Below are positions 17,340-24,991 of a DNA stretch of 64,000 bases, in pieces. Positions within the stretch are counted from its first letter, which is position 1. Every line of letters starts with the position of its first letter. The translations under genes and the position numbers were made by a program. The notes beneath the pieces were generated by a model. It saw only the letters and a program-made list of their open reading frames with translations, was not told where the DNA came from and searched no databases. The DNA lies in NCBI RefSeq assembly GCF_916715725.1, contig NZ_CAKAPD010000001.1:124001-188000 (forward strand), given 5' to 3'. The DNA comes from an uncultured Rothia sp. GTDB lineage: Bacteria; Actinomycetota; Actinomycetes; Actinomycetales; Micrococcaceae.

Positions 17340-17759
17340 GTGACTAACGATGTTCGCCCGGCAACCGGGCCTCAGAAAACCCGTAAGATTAGCGTGATTC
17401 AGGACCGCAACCGCGCGACTTTCGCGCATTTCGGCGGTATTCTCGGTATCATCCCCTCCGCTGCGGTTTTCTACGTCAGCCGCAATAACGCGCCCTTCGC
17501 TGAGCAGGAGGCTCGCGAGGCAATGAACTTCACCCTGCTGCCCTCCATCGCTCTGGTGGTGCTGTGGGTTGTGTCGTTCCTGCCCGGCATGGGCAACATT
17601 GCCATGGTTCTGGGTGCGCTCGTGTGGCTGTTCATGGCTATTGCGTCGCTGCGTGCCGGTATTGAGGTGAACCGCGGTGAGCCGTACAGCTACCGCATTA
17701 ACCCGCGCCTGCTGGACCGCTTCTACTCCACCGAGAACGCAGAATCCGCAGAGTCCTAA
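17340..17759 (+). CDS. Small DUF4870-like membrane protein
   Basis: A 139-residue protein. After a basic N-terminus come hydrophobic helices (LGIIPSAAVFYVSR, LLPSIALVVLWVVSFLP, MVLGALVWLFMAIAS) separated by FAEQEAREAMNFTL, the segment typical of DUF4870 (Tic20-like) proteins. The GTG at 17340 follows AGGA at 6 bases; an ATG at 17283 is an alternative without a clear ribosome site. Function unknown. A strong terminator follows. Confidence 0.75.
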   Translation: MTNDVRPATGPQKTRKISVIQDRNRATFAHFGGILGIIPSAAVFYVSRNNAPFAEQEAREAMNFTLLPSIALVVLWVVSFLPGMGNIAMVLGALVWLFMAIASLRAGIEVNRGEPYSYRINPRLLDRFYSTENAESAES

Positions 17760-17815
17760 GAACTGCCGGTTCTAAACCGCGCTGTCTCAGAACCGCGCTG
17801 ATAGCTTTTACGTTT

Positions 17816-17846
17816 GAACGCCCCGCACGTTGTGTGCGGGGCGTTC
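17816..17846 (+). terminator. Terminator after the DUF4870-like gene
   Basis: GAACGCCCCGCAC at 17816-17828 pairs perfectly with GTGCGGGGCGTTC at 17834-17846, followed by TACGTTT. A strong 13-bp stem. Confidence 0.7.
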
Positions 17847-18385
17847 TACGTTTAAGTACTGCTGTTCTAAAGCCTACTGGCGGAGGCGCTGGCACGTTGG
17901 GTTGTGCCTGCTGCTGTATTCGTAGGTTTATGTTGCCGGTTGGGGCTGCAGCTGCCCTGCTGGGGATTTTCTTCCGGGGCTTCTTTGCCTAGTGCGCGTG
18001 AATTACCGCAAACTCTACCGAATGGTGCTGTAGATAATCGTTGTTAAACGATCGTGGGCCCCTGTTACCAGGAGCCCACAACCGTATTCACTCAACTTCA
18101 GCAAAGACGAGAACACGCTGTTAGACATATACCGTCCTGCCATGACCTATTATGGCACAGCGTAACCTTCAACCACAACTTGAAATTGGGTGTTTTGGAG
18201 AATTTTTTCTAAGGAAAGTAATCGAAAAATACGCACTCTAAAAGCGGTATGAAGGAGTGGAAAATTCTTTCGGCTAGTCCAGCACAAATGCGAACAATTA
18301 GCACGCCGGTGTAAGGTGTGATGCTCCCCTAAATCCCCTCCAAATAGCCCCGAAAAATTTTTTTAAAAGTTTTTTGAGACCCGCA
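17847..18385. other. Gene-free stretch with two hairpins
   Basis: About 540 bp, richer in A/T than its surroundings, without a convincing reading frame on either strand. It holds a perfect inverted repeat ATCGTT-GTTA-AACGAT near 18037-18052 directly followed by GTGGGC.CCTG-TTAC-CAGG.GCCCAC (18054-18079). Neither has a U-tract. It could host a small RNA or be a deletion scar; nothing decides between these. Confidence 0.4.
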
Positions 18386-18429
18386 AAAACGCCCCGAAAT
18401 CACCGAAATATTACGGCAATACCGGGGCG
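18386..18429 (-). terminator. Terminator downstream of hemW
   Basis: CGCCCCG at 18390-18396 pairs with CGGGGCG at 18423-18429, with an inner CCG/CGG pairing. On the minus strand it is followed by TTTTTG. It lies about 105 bp beyond the hemW stop. Confidence 0.65.
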
Positions 18430-18535
18430 CACGCCATTCGCAGGCTGCGTCAGAGAAAAGCATCAAGTGGAGCTGCGACAGACCAGAACCGGAACGCCGC
18501 CCCGATTGAAAAGCCCCTTGTCAGACCAATGCTTC

Positions 18536-19822
18536 TTAGTGCTCCTCGTGCTCTTCCGAGACCTCCGGGAGAAGCTCACGGGTGACCGCATCGCCCAGCA
18601 GGCGACCCTTGAGGGTTAGTCGCACGTGGGCTTCAGGGTCAGGTTCAGCTTGAGAATTCAAAGCATCAGGCTCAATCAGAGCTTGAGAAACCAGCCAGCG
18701 CAGGGAGGCGCCCAGCTGCGCCTCATCGTGCACGGCGAGTAGCTCGCGCATCGCCAAACCCTCACGCACGCGGATCATGAGCATAATCGTCTCAAAAGCA
18801 CGAGTGGCAGTGTCCAGCACCTCACGTGCCGCCGCCGGGGACTCCCCCGCACGCACCTTCTGCGCATAGGGCACCGGGTGCTTCACGTTCCACCAGCGGG
18901 TACCGTTCACGTGCGAGTGCGCGCCGGGGCCGATGCCCCACCAGTCCTGGTTGCGCCAATAGGCGAGGTTGTGGTCGCTGCGGGTGTCCTCGCTGCGCGA
19001 GTAGTTGGACACCTCGTACCAGTTGTAGCCGGCTTCGGTGAGCAGCTCCTCGGCGAGCAGGTACATGTCCGCCATGAGGTCTTCGTCTGGCATGGTGTAT
19101 TCGCCGCGGCGGATCTGCGCGGCAAGCTTGGTGCCGTCCTCCACGATCAGCGAGTACGCGGAAATATGGTCGGGCTCGTAGGAGATTGCGGCGCGAACGC
19201 TGCGCTCCCACTGGTGTAGGCTCTCCCCCGGCGAACCGTAGATGAGGTCCACGGACACCTGCAGGCCGACCTCCTTGGCCCAGGCGACGACCTTCGGTAC
19301 GTTCGACGGCGTGTGGGTGCGGTCGAGTACCTGTAGCACCTCGGGCACGACGGACTGCATGCCGAAGGAGACGCGGGTGAAGCCACCGTCCTTGAGGGTC
19401 TGCAGGTCTTCGCGGGTGACGGAGTCGGGGTTCGCTTCGGTGGTGACTTCTGCGCCTTCGACGAGGCCGAATACGTCGATGGCTGCCTGCAGGATGCGTA
19501 CGAGGTCGCGGGCGGGCAGTTTGGTGGGGGTGCCGCCTCCGAAGAAGACGGTGTGCATGGGGCGTTTTGCGACGCCGGATGCCTCGAGGGTGCGGGCGGC
19601 GAAGAGGATTTCTGCGATGGCGTCGTCGGCGTAGGTGCCCAGGCCGATACCGTTGCCGAAGTCTTCGGTGGCGTAGGTGTTGAAGTCGCAGTAGCCGCAG
19701 CGTACGGAGCAGAAGGGGATGTGTACGTAGAGGCTGAAGTCGCGGGTTTCGCATCCTGCCGCGCTGGTGGCGGGGATGCGCCCGTCGCGGGGTGCGGGGG
19801 CGCCGGTGGGCTGGGCGGGCAT
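18536..19822 (-). CDS. hemW: Radical SAM heme chaperone HemW
   Basis: 428 residues. The 4Fe-4S cluster motif reads CSVRCGYCDF (CxxxCxxC), followed by HTVFFGGGTPTKLP, and the HemN C-terminal domain is present. HemW-type proteins, once annotated as oxygen-independent coproporphyrinogen oxidase, are now regarded as heme chaperones; the CxxxCxxC-D/N-F form and position next to lepA fit HemW. The ATG at 19820-19822 is chosen for the excellent CCAGGAGGCAG upstream. It is followed by a terminator and preceded by lepA, probably in one operon. Confidence 0.93.
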   Translation of the reverse strand: MPAQPTGAPAPRDGRIPATSAAGCETRDFSLYVHIPFCSVRCGYCDFNTYATEDFGNGIGLGTYADDAIAEILFAARTLEASGVAKRPMHTVFFGGGTPTKLPARDLVRILQAAIDVFGLVEGAEVTTEANPDSVTREDLQTLKDGGFTRVSFGMQSVVPEVLQVLDRTHTPSNVPKVVAWAKEVGLQVSVDLIYGSPGESLHQWERSVRAAISYEPDHISAYSLIVEDGTKLAAQIRRGEYTMPDEDLMADMYLLAEELLTEAGYNWYEVSNYSRSEDTRSDHNLAYWRNQDWWGIGPGAHSHVNGTRWWNVKHPVPYAQKVRAGESPAAAREVLDTATRAFETIMLMIRVREGLAMRELLAVHDEAQLGASLRWLVSQALIEPDALNSQAEPDPEAHVRLTLKGRLLGDAVTRELLPEVSEEHEEH

Positions 19823-19894
19823 TCTGCCTCCTGGAACTAGGTGTACGGGTCGTGAATCAATAATATGGCGGGCGGCATCAACAGACAGCGTGCA

Positions 19895-19932
19895 GAGAAC
19901 CCGGCGGTACACGAGGCACCAGCCGGGTTCTC
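19895..19932 (-). terminator. Hairpin between lepA and hemW
   Basis: GAGAACCCGGC at 19895-19905 pairs perfectly with GCCGGGTTCTC at 19922-19932. No U-tract follows on the minus strand, so it may be a processing or partial termination site between the two genes. Confidence 0.4.
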
Positions 19933-19981
19933 CACACAAACAGGTCGGCACACAGCCGGAAAAGCTACGAAGCTGAGAAGG

Positions 19982-21832
19982 CTACTTCTTCTTTTCCTTC
20001 TCCTCGCCCGAAGACAGTGCCGCAATGAAGGCTTCCTGAGGAACCTCCACACGACCGACCATCTTCATGCGCTTCTTGCCTTCCTTCTGCTTCTCCAGCA
20101 GCTTACGCTTACGCGAAATATCGCCACCGTAACACTTGGACAGAACGTCCTTACGCATCGCGCGGATATTCTCGCGGGCAATAATACGCGAACCGATAGC
20201 CGCCTGAATCGGCACCTCAAACTGCTGGCGAGGAATCAGCTCACGCAGCTTAGAAGTCATCATCAGGCCGTACGAGTACGCCTTATCGCGGTGAGTAATG
20301 GCGCTGAACGCATCCACCTTCTCACCCTGCAGCAGGATGTCGACCTTCACCAGGTCGGCCTCTTCCTCACCGTCGAACTTCCAGTCCAGCGACGCGTAAC
20401 CGCGGGTACGGGACTTCAACTGATCGAAGAAGTCGAACACGATCTCTGCCAGGGGCAGGCGGTAACGCATCTCCACACGATCCTCGGAGAGGTAATCCAT
20501 GCCGCCAATCTGGCCGCGGCGAGCCTGGCACAGCTCCATAATCGCGCCAATGTACTCGCTCGGGGCAATAATCGTACACGCCACCATGGGCTCGCGAATC
20601 GTCGCGACCTTACCCTCGGGGAATTCGCTCGGGTTGGTCACGCGCTTAGCGTTGCCAGCCTCGTCCACCACGTCGTAAATAACGTTCGGCGCGGTCGAAA
20701 TCAGGTCCAGGTTGAACTCGCGTTCCAGACGCTCACGCACAATCTCCAGGTGCAGCAGACCCAGGAAGCCACAGCGGAAACCGAAGCCCAGAGCGGCAGA
20801 AGTTTCCGGCTCGTAAATCAGTGCGGCATCGTTGAGCTTCAGCTTATCCAGCGCGTCACGCAGCGCCGGGTAGTCCGAACCGTCAATCGGGAACAGGCCG
20901 GAGAACACCATCGGCTTGGGGTCCTCGTAACCGCCCAGGGACTCCTCGGCGGGCTTGGCGGCGGAGGTGACGGTATCACCCACACGGGACTGACGGACGT
21001 CCTTCACACCGGTAATGAGGTAACCCACCTCGCCCACGCCCAGGCCCTTAGAAGGCACAGGCTCAGGGGAAATCACGCCGATTTCGAGCAGGTCATGCTC
21101 AGCGCCGGTGGACATCATCTTAATCTTCTGGCGCGGCTGCAGGCTACCGTCCACAACACGCACGTAGGTGACCACACCGCGGTAGGAGTCGTACACCGAG
21201 TCAAAAATCATGGCACGCGCCGGGGCGGATGCGTCACCCTGCGGGGCGGGAATCGCCTCCACAATGCGGTCCAGCAGAGCCTCAACACCCTCGCCGGTCT
21301 TACCCGATACGCGCAGAACCTCGTCAGGCTCGCAACCAATCAGGTTCGCCAGCTCCTCAGCGTACTTATCGGGCTGAGCCGCGGGCAGGTCAATCTTGTT
21401 CAGCACCGGGATGATGGTCAGGTCATTCTCCATCGCCAGGTACAGGTTCGCCAGAGTCTGAGCCTCAATGCCCTGGGCGGCGTCCACGAGCAGAAGCGCA
21501 CCCTCACACGCAGCCAGGGAACGGGACACCTCATAGGTGAAGTCCACGTGGCCGGGGGTGTCAATCATGTTCAGCGCGTAGGAGGTGCCGTCAACATCCC
21601 AGGGCATGCGCACAGCCTGAGACTTAATGGTGATGCCGCGTTCACGCTCAATGTCCATGCGGTCCAGGTACTGCGCCTTCATATCGCGCGGGGCAACCAC
21701 GCCGGTGGCCTGCAGCATACGGTCTGCGAGGGTGGACTTACCGTGGTCAATGTGGGCGATAATGCAGAAGTTGCGAATAATCGCGGGGTCGGTCGCCGCC
21801 GGAACGGGCGGGTTCTTCGACATGGGTGCCAA
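19982..21832 (-). CDS. lepA: Elongation factor 4 (LepA)
   Basis: A 616-residue translational GTPase that acts on the ribosome during elongation or initiation stress. It has GTP motifs AHIDHGKSTLADR, RERGITIKSQ, DTPGHVDF and NKIDLP, EF-G-like domains, and the LepA-specific C-terminal region (FDFFDQLKSRTRGYASLDW, KCYGGDISRKRKLLEKQKEGKKRMK). A TTG at 21830-21832 is preferred as start because AAAGGA lies 8 bases before it; the ATG three codons later is 17 bases from that site. The PAC2 gene lies 87 bp upstream in the same direction. Confidence 0.95.
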   Translation of the reverse strand: MAPMSKNPPVPAATDPAIIRNFCIIAHIDHGKSTLADRMLQATGVVAPRDMKAQYLDRMDIERERGITIKSQAVRMPWDVDGTSYALNMIDTPGHVDFTYEVSRSLAACEGALLLVDAAQGIEAQTLANLYLAMENDLTIIPVLNKIDLPAAQPDKYAEELANLIGCEPDEVLRVSGKTGEGVEALLDRIVEAIPAPQGDASAPARAMIFDSVYDSYRGVVTYVRVVDGSLQPRQKIKMMSTGAEHDLLEIGVISPEPVPSKGLGVGEVGYLITGVKDVRQSRVGDTVTSAAKPAEESLGGYEDPKPMVFSGLFPIDGSDYPALRDALDKLKLNDAALIYEPETSAALGFGFRCGFLGLLHLEIVRERLEREFNLDLISTAPNVIYDVVDEAGNAKRVTNPSEFPEGKVATIREPMVACTIIAPSEYIGAIMELCQARRGQIGGMDYLSEDRVEMRYRLPLAEIVFDFFDQLKSRTRGYASLDWKFDGEEEADLVKVDILLQGEKVDAFSAITHRDKAYSYGLMMTSKLRELIPRQQFEVPIQAAIGSRIIARENIRAMRKDVLSKCYGGDISRKRKLLEKQKEGKKRMKMVGRVEVPQEAFIAALSSGEEKEKKK

Positions 21833-21919
21833 TCACATCATCCTTTCGAGATGCTGGCTGCGGGTATGGGCATAGTTACCTATCATTTTCCCATACCCGC
21901 GCCATATGTGCGAACGGAC

Positions 21920-22942
21920 CTAGCGTTCCGAAGAATCCTCCCCGGAATCCACACCACCATCTGCAGGGTTTTCACCCTCGGAGGCGCCGCTGAGGGAATC
22001 CAGGTAGCCCTCAATATCCTCGGCAATCACCTCACCGGAGACAGTGCGCAGAGTCGAATCCATCTTCTGCTCAATCTCACGCACCAGCTCAACCTTCTCG
22101 TAGTCCTTCGCCATTTCTTCGGCGAGTTCCGCCTCCCACTCATCAGCGTGGGTGCGCAGGCGGTCGTACTCCTCCGAATCGACCTTGATGCCGAGGATGA
22201 CTTCCAGCGCCTCGATCAGGCTCACGACCGCACGCGGGTTCTGCTGGTCAAAGCTCAGATACCCCGGGATGCTCATACGCAGCATGACCGAGGAGGACAG
22301 GCCGTGCTCAGCGGCGAGCGCAGACATTGCCATCGTCACCGAGGTAGAACCGGTGAAATACTCGTGCAGAATACCGGGGATTGCCGCCAGCTTCTCGTCG
22401 TAAGTGGTCAGCGTGTACGGGTACGGGCGGGTGTGCGCCACCTGATCCTCGAAGGTCTCAACGAAGATTGCGTGGTCCACGTGGAGTTTCTTTACGTACT
22501 TGAAGAAGCGGGTCATGAACCGCTGCAGGCACAGGCTGGGGGCGGGGCCGGTCACCACGAGCAGGCGCAGTCGGCGCTCCGGGATGGTGACCATGTTGTA
22601 GAACATCTTGGGCCACACCAGGACCGTGGATTCGGAGTCGTCGCTGTTCTGCAGCTGCGGGGCGACGGAAGCATAGTCGTAGAAGTCGTCCATGTCGAAG
22701 CCGGGGCTCTCATCGCACGGGTCGAACGCGCGGTGAATCACGTCGAGGGCGTCCTCACCGTTGCCCGGGGGTTCCTTCGCGGAGTTGAAACCGACCAGCA
22801 TGACGGTCGTGTAGTTGTCCTCCTCGGAGGATTCGCCCAGGCGCAGCTTGCCGAGCAGGCCCTTCTTCGCGGGCTGTTCTGTGGAGGCGGGCTTGGCGAA
22901 AGCGTCAAAGAGTCGGGCGGGAGGGAAGTTCGGCTGGCTCAT
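21920..22942 (-). CDS. PAC2 family protein
   Basis: A 340-residue soluble protein. The core between about 45 and 290 matches the PAC2 (proteasome assembly chaperone 2-like) fold: TVMLVGFNSAKEPPGNGEDALDVI, RLLVVTGPAPSLCLQRFM, HTRPYPYTLTTYDEK, MLRMSIPGYLSFDQQNPRA. The tail is acidic. Actinobacterial members lack an assigned activity and a role with the bacterial proteasome is unproven. Two adjacent ATGs (22945, 22942) follow AAGGA; the second has better spacing. Its upstream region carries a good promoter, and 64 bp of its coding sequence recur inside the neighbouring island. Confidence 0.83.
   Translation of the reverse strand: MSQPNFPPARLFDAFAKPASTEQPAKKGLLGKLRLGESSEEDNYTTVMLVGFNSAKEPPGNGEDALDVIHRAFDPCDESPGFDMDDFYDYASVAPQLQNSDDSESTVLVWPKMFYNMVTIPERRLRLLVVTGPAPSLCLQRFMTRFFKYVKKLHVDHAIFVETFEDQVAHTRPYPYTLTTYDEKLAAIPGILHEYFTGSTSVTMAMSALAAEHGLSSSVMLRMSIPGYLSFDQQNPRAVVSLIEALEVILGIKVDSEEYDRLRTHADEWEAELAEEMAKDYEKVELVREIEQKMDSTLRTVSGEVIAEDIEGYLDSLSGASEGENPADGGVDSGEDSSER
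22858..22921 (-). repeat. 64-bp direct repeat, original copy (inside the PAC2 gene)
   Basis: The bases coding for part of the PAC2 N-terminus (ARLFDAFAKPASTEQPAKKG) are repeated without mismatch at 23921-23984, about 1 kb away in the same orientation. Confidence 0.9.
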
Positions 22943-23065
22943 CATTGTCCTTAGCTCGTGGTCGGTGGTTGTGTGGTGTGTATCGGCGGTGCTCACTCCC
23001 CCGGTGCCGTCTATACGGCACTATTGCTAGGGTGCGGGCGGTGTGCGGTACCGCCGATAGTTCCC

Positions 23066-23093
23066 ACTATACGGGCTTCCACGCGACCCGCAA
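23066..23093 (-). promoter_or_regulatory. Promoter reading toward the PAC2 gene
   Basis: On the minus strand TTGCGG (23088-23093), a 16-base spacer and TATAGT (23066-23071) form a good housekeeping-type promoter about 120 bases before the PAC2 start. Confidence 0.55.
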
Positions 23094-23156
23094 GCGGTTT
23101 CGTCACCGGGCGGGCGGTGCCGCTGCGTACAGTGGAAAACTCAAAAATGGGTACAC

Positions 23157-23189
23157 AAAAGCCCCGCACACGCACACCGTGCACAGGGC
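23157..23189 (-). terminator. Island terminator copy 1
   Basis: GCCCtGTGC pairs with GCgTGCgGGGC, followed on the minus strand by TTTTGTG. It sits just beyond the first immunity-like gene and belongs to a four-copy family (others at 24008, 24404 and 26699). Confidence 0.65.
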
Positions 23190-23206
23190 CTTGCCACACC
23201 TAAAAT

Positions 23207-23494
23207 CTAGCGGTCGAGAAAGTCTATATGTTCCTCGTAGTCGAAGTCTTCAGTAGCCAGTTTCTGAATGGAAGATAAAATGTCTTCCGGGATAATCCCT
23301 AAGTTTGCCTTCTCTAAAACATCTTTCGGCATCGACAACCCAGCTTCTACACAATCAGCAGCGGAGCACGACAAAGACATTTCCCACTCCCCCACGGCAT
23401 CAAAGTGAGTAGCCCACTTATCTTTGCGCGCGATAGGAAGAGAAACCATGTACCCAGAAATGACCTTAGCTTCTTCCCAATCTAGCATATACAT
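23207..23494 (-). CDS. Putative immunity protein 1 of the island
   Basis: A 95-residue acidic, helical protein (LDWEEAKVISGYM, GEWEMSLSCSAADCVEAGL, LATEDFDYEEHIDFLDR). It is clearly paralogous to the proteins at 24057 and 24449. It starts 11 bp after the end of a nuclease-toxin fragment, the order toxin then immunity expected of polymorphic toxin cassettes. Start is ATG 23494 or the ATG two codons later (the paralogue begins MQDW); neither has a strong ribosome site. The immunity function is inferred from size, acidity and position; I do not recognise a named family. Confidence 0.65.
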   Translation of the reverse strand: MYMLDWEEAKVISGYMVSLPIARKDKWATHFDAVGEWEMSLSCSAADCVEAGLSMPKDVLEKANLGIIPEDILSSIQKLATEDFDYEEHIDFLDR

Positions 23495-23505
23495 TCACGC
23501 CCAGA

Positions 23506-23920
23506 CTACCTAAACGGATAAATCGATTCGACCTTCAGTTTATCATCTTCTTTACTTACAGCAACTAAGATTTTTCCTATTCTGGGTATTTCTTTCGTGA
23601 TTACATACGTCTCGGGAAATCTCCCGGGTTCCCATTCAGATCTAGGAGTTTGAACTATACCTAACAGAAGAATAGCTATATCCCCCGGATCTAACGTGCC
23701 AAATGTAGTAGGAGCATTCCCACCTTCACCATGACGAGCCAAAATATGTTGCTACTGCCCAGGTCCCAACAATTTCAAATACTCAGGCCACCCAAAAGAA
23801 TAATCCCGCAAAACCTCTTTTTCCTCGGGGTAATCAGAATGAAGCCATAGTGGAGCATATTGGACTCCAGCAGAAAGCAATATCCTAATCTGAACTCTTT
23901 TCTCGGTACCAGTCTCTACC
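23506..23920 (-). pseudogene. Nuclease-toxin C-terminal fragment with internal stop (PBECR-like)
   Basis: One reading frame runs from the 64-bp repeat boundary to 23506 but holds a TAG near 23758: ...WPEYLKLLGPGQ-stop-QHILARHGEGG... The open part after the stop (from 23742, TTG) gives 78 residues: RHGEGGNAPTTFGTLDPGDIA, PRIGKILVAV, VESIYPFR. It aligns by eye with the fragment at 24734-24991 (shared R-[HY]-GE-G, F..L.P.-[DE]-IA, P-[KR]-IG, VxSIxP). The QHILARHG start and overall pattern resemble phage Barnase/EndoU/ColicinD/RelE-like (PBECR) domains; this assignment is inference. No secretion or phage delivery domain remains upstream. Confidence 0.6.
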
Positions 23921-23984
23921 GGCCCTTCTTCGCGGGCTGTTCTGTGGAGGCGGGCTTGGCGAAAGCGTCAAAGAGTCGGGCGGG
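23921..23984 (-). repeat. 64-bp direct repeat, island copy of PAC2 coding sequence
   Basis: Identical to 22858-22921. Here the PAC2 frame runs into a stop within two codons of the repeat end, so it is a scar, not a gene. It marks one edge of the toxin fragment at 23506-23920. Confidence 0.9.
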
Positions 23985-24007
23985 CGCCTCCGGAAATCTG
24001 GGTATAA

Positions 24008-24040
24008 AGAAACCCCGTGCACGCACACCATGCACAGGGC
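24008..24040 (-). terminator. Island terminator copy 2
   Basis: GCCCTGTGCA pairs with TGCACGGGG around an imperfect loop; on the minus strand TTTCTTT follows. It lies just beyond the stop of the immunity-like gene at 24057. Confidence 0.6.
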
Positions 24041-24056
24041 TTCTAATTATATAAAT

Positions 24057-24341
24057 CTAACGCTCTAGGAGGTCTAGATGAGCCTCATAGTCGAACTCTT
24101 CAGTAGCGTAAGTCCACATGCTCTTCACTAAATCATCGGGCATCCAGCCATGATTAGCTATTCGTGCAACATCATACGGAAAAGTAACCTGATTCTTTAC
24201 AAAATCACCAATAACGCAGGATAGAGACAACTCCCATTCACCGCCTCGGTCAAAATTTTCTGCAAATGCTCGCGTCTTCTCTTCCAAGTGCCGAGAAAGC
24301 ATAACAGCAGACAGAATCTTAGCTTTTTGCCAATCCTGCAT
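24057..24341 (-). CDS. Putative immunity protein 2 of the island
   Basis: A 94-residue protein (MQDWQKAKILSAVM, GGEWELSLSCVIGDFV, YATEEFDYEAHLDLLER), paralogous to the 95-residue protein at 23207. The ATG at 24339-24341 follows GGAAGGAAAA; an in-frame extension of 30 codons reads through the terminator repeat and is not real. No toxin fragment lies directly upstream of it: the preceding gene is another immunity paralogue, so this may be an orphan immunity gene retained after loss of its toxin (inference). Confidence 0.65.
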   Translation of the reverse strand: MQDWQKAKILSAVMLSRHLEEKTRAFAENFDRGGEWELSLSCVIGDFVKNQVTFPYDVARIANHGWMPDDLVKSMWTYATEEFDYEAHLDLLER

Positions 24342-24403
24342 GTTATTTTCCTTCCTCAATTGGGTAAAAGCTCCGTACAGTGGAAGCTCAAAAATGGGTA
24401 CAC

Positions 24404-24436
24404 AAAAGCCCCTCACAAGAACACCGCGCACAGGGC
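24404..24436 (-). terminator. Island terminator copy 3
   Basis: GCCCTGTGCG pairs with the AGGGGC arm across an imperfect loop, followed by TTTTGTG on the minus strand. The flanking TCAAAAATGGGTACACAAAAG is shared with copies 1 and 4. Confidence 0.6.
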
Positions 24437-24448
24437 TTTCGCAGTATC

Positions 24449-24721
24449 CTAACGCTCTAACAAATCAAGGTGGGCCTCGTAATCAAAATCCTCAGTAGCA
24501 AGTTCCCGAATCCTCGCGTAATCCTTATCATCGAAATACTCAAAATCTAAGTACTTCAAAACAACCTTCGGGAAATGTGCCCCCTGCTTTAAAAAGCAAC
24601 TGACCGCAGCAATAATAGCTTGGTCCCATTCCTCAGTCCGGGCATATTCTCCCACCCATTTACGACTAATATCAGGCATCGGCATAGTTAGAAGATACTT
24701 TGCGATGATTTCTTCTTCCAT
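24449..24721 (-). CDS. Putative immunity protein 3 of the island
   Basis: A 90-residue protein starting MEEEIIAKYLL and ending RELATEDFDYEAHLDLLER. Only the C-terminal third is strongly like the paralogues at 23207 and 24057; the N-terminal two-thirds has diverged, as expected if it binds a different toxin. Its ATG (24721) lies 12 bp after the stop of the nuclease fragment at 24734, so it is probably the partner of that domain. Confidence 0.65.
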   Translation of the reverse strand: MEEEIIAKYLLTMPMPDISRKWVGEYARTEEWDQAIIAAVSCFLKQGAHFPKVVLKYLDFEYFDDKDYARIRELATEDFDYEAHLDLLER

Positions 24722-24733
24722 GCTTTACCCCTT

Positions 24734-24991
24734 TTACCAGGTTTTTATAGGGAAAATTGACAACACATCTATTTTACCTAGATATTCTGGATCCTTTGCA
24801 AGCTTTGCGGCAACTCTTACAAGGCCTATCTTTGGAACGTCTACAACTGCAATATATTGGTGTCGGTTATCCGGGCTCTTCATAAACTCAGTATTTTTCA
24901 CAGTATATAAAAGGACATCTGCAATCTCATCAGGAGAAAGACCCCTAAACCATGTACGTCCCGACCCATTCTCACCGTAGCGCTTCAACAA
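24734..24991 (-). pseudogene. Nuclease-toxin C-terminal fragment fused behind a truncated phage gene (PBECR-like)
   Basis: An 85-residue open frame: LKRYGENGSGRTWF, LSPDEIADVLLYTV, VDVPKIGLVRVAAKLAKD, DVLSIFPIKTW. It is homologous by eye to the fragment at 23506. It overlaps the last 7 bases of the scaffolding remnant in another frame, has only TTG start codons and lacks the N-terminal part of its domain, so it is probably a 5'-truncated toxin tail. The nuclease assignment is inferred from similarity of pattern to phage PBECR domains. Confidence 0.6.

Larger units (their letters stand above)
23029..23190 (-). repeat. About 160-bp direct repeat, copy A (PAC2 upstream region)
   Basis: The segment from GGTGCGGGCGGTGTGCGG to the hairpin at 23157-23189 is repeated nearly unchanged at 26571-26732. 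It includes the promoter that reads into the PAC2 gene and a terminator. Confidence 0.85.

Noticed and set aside
18374..18619. Plus-strand 81-codon frame before the hemW end
   Set aside because: Overlaps the hemW terminator and coding end, without ribosome site or domain.
18822..19754. An Arg/His-rich minus-strand frame of about 310 codons inside hemW
   Set aside because: Out-of-frame overlap with hemW on the same strand; composition is artefactual.
19865..22954. A plus-strand open frame of about 1,030 codons opposite lepA and the PAC2 gene
   Set aside because: Spans two genes and the gap on the other strand, with shadow-like composition and no domain.
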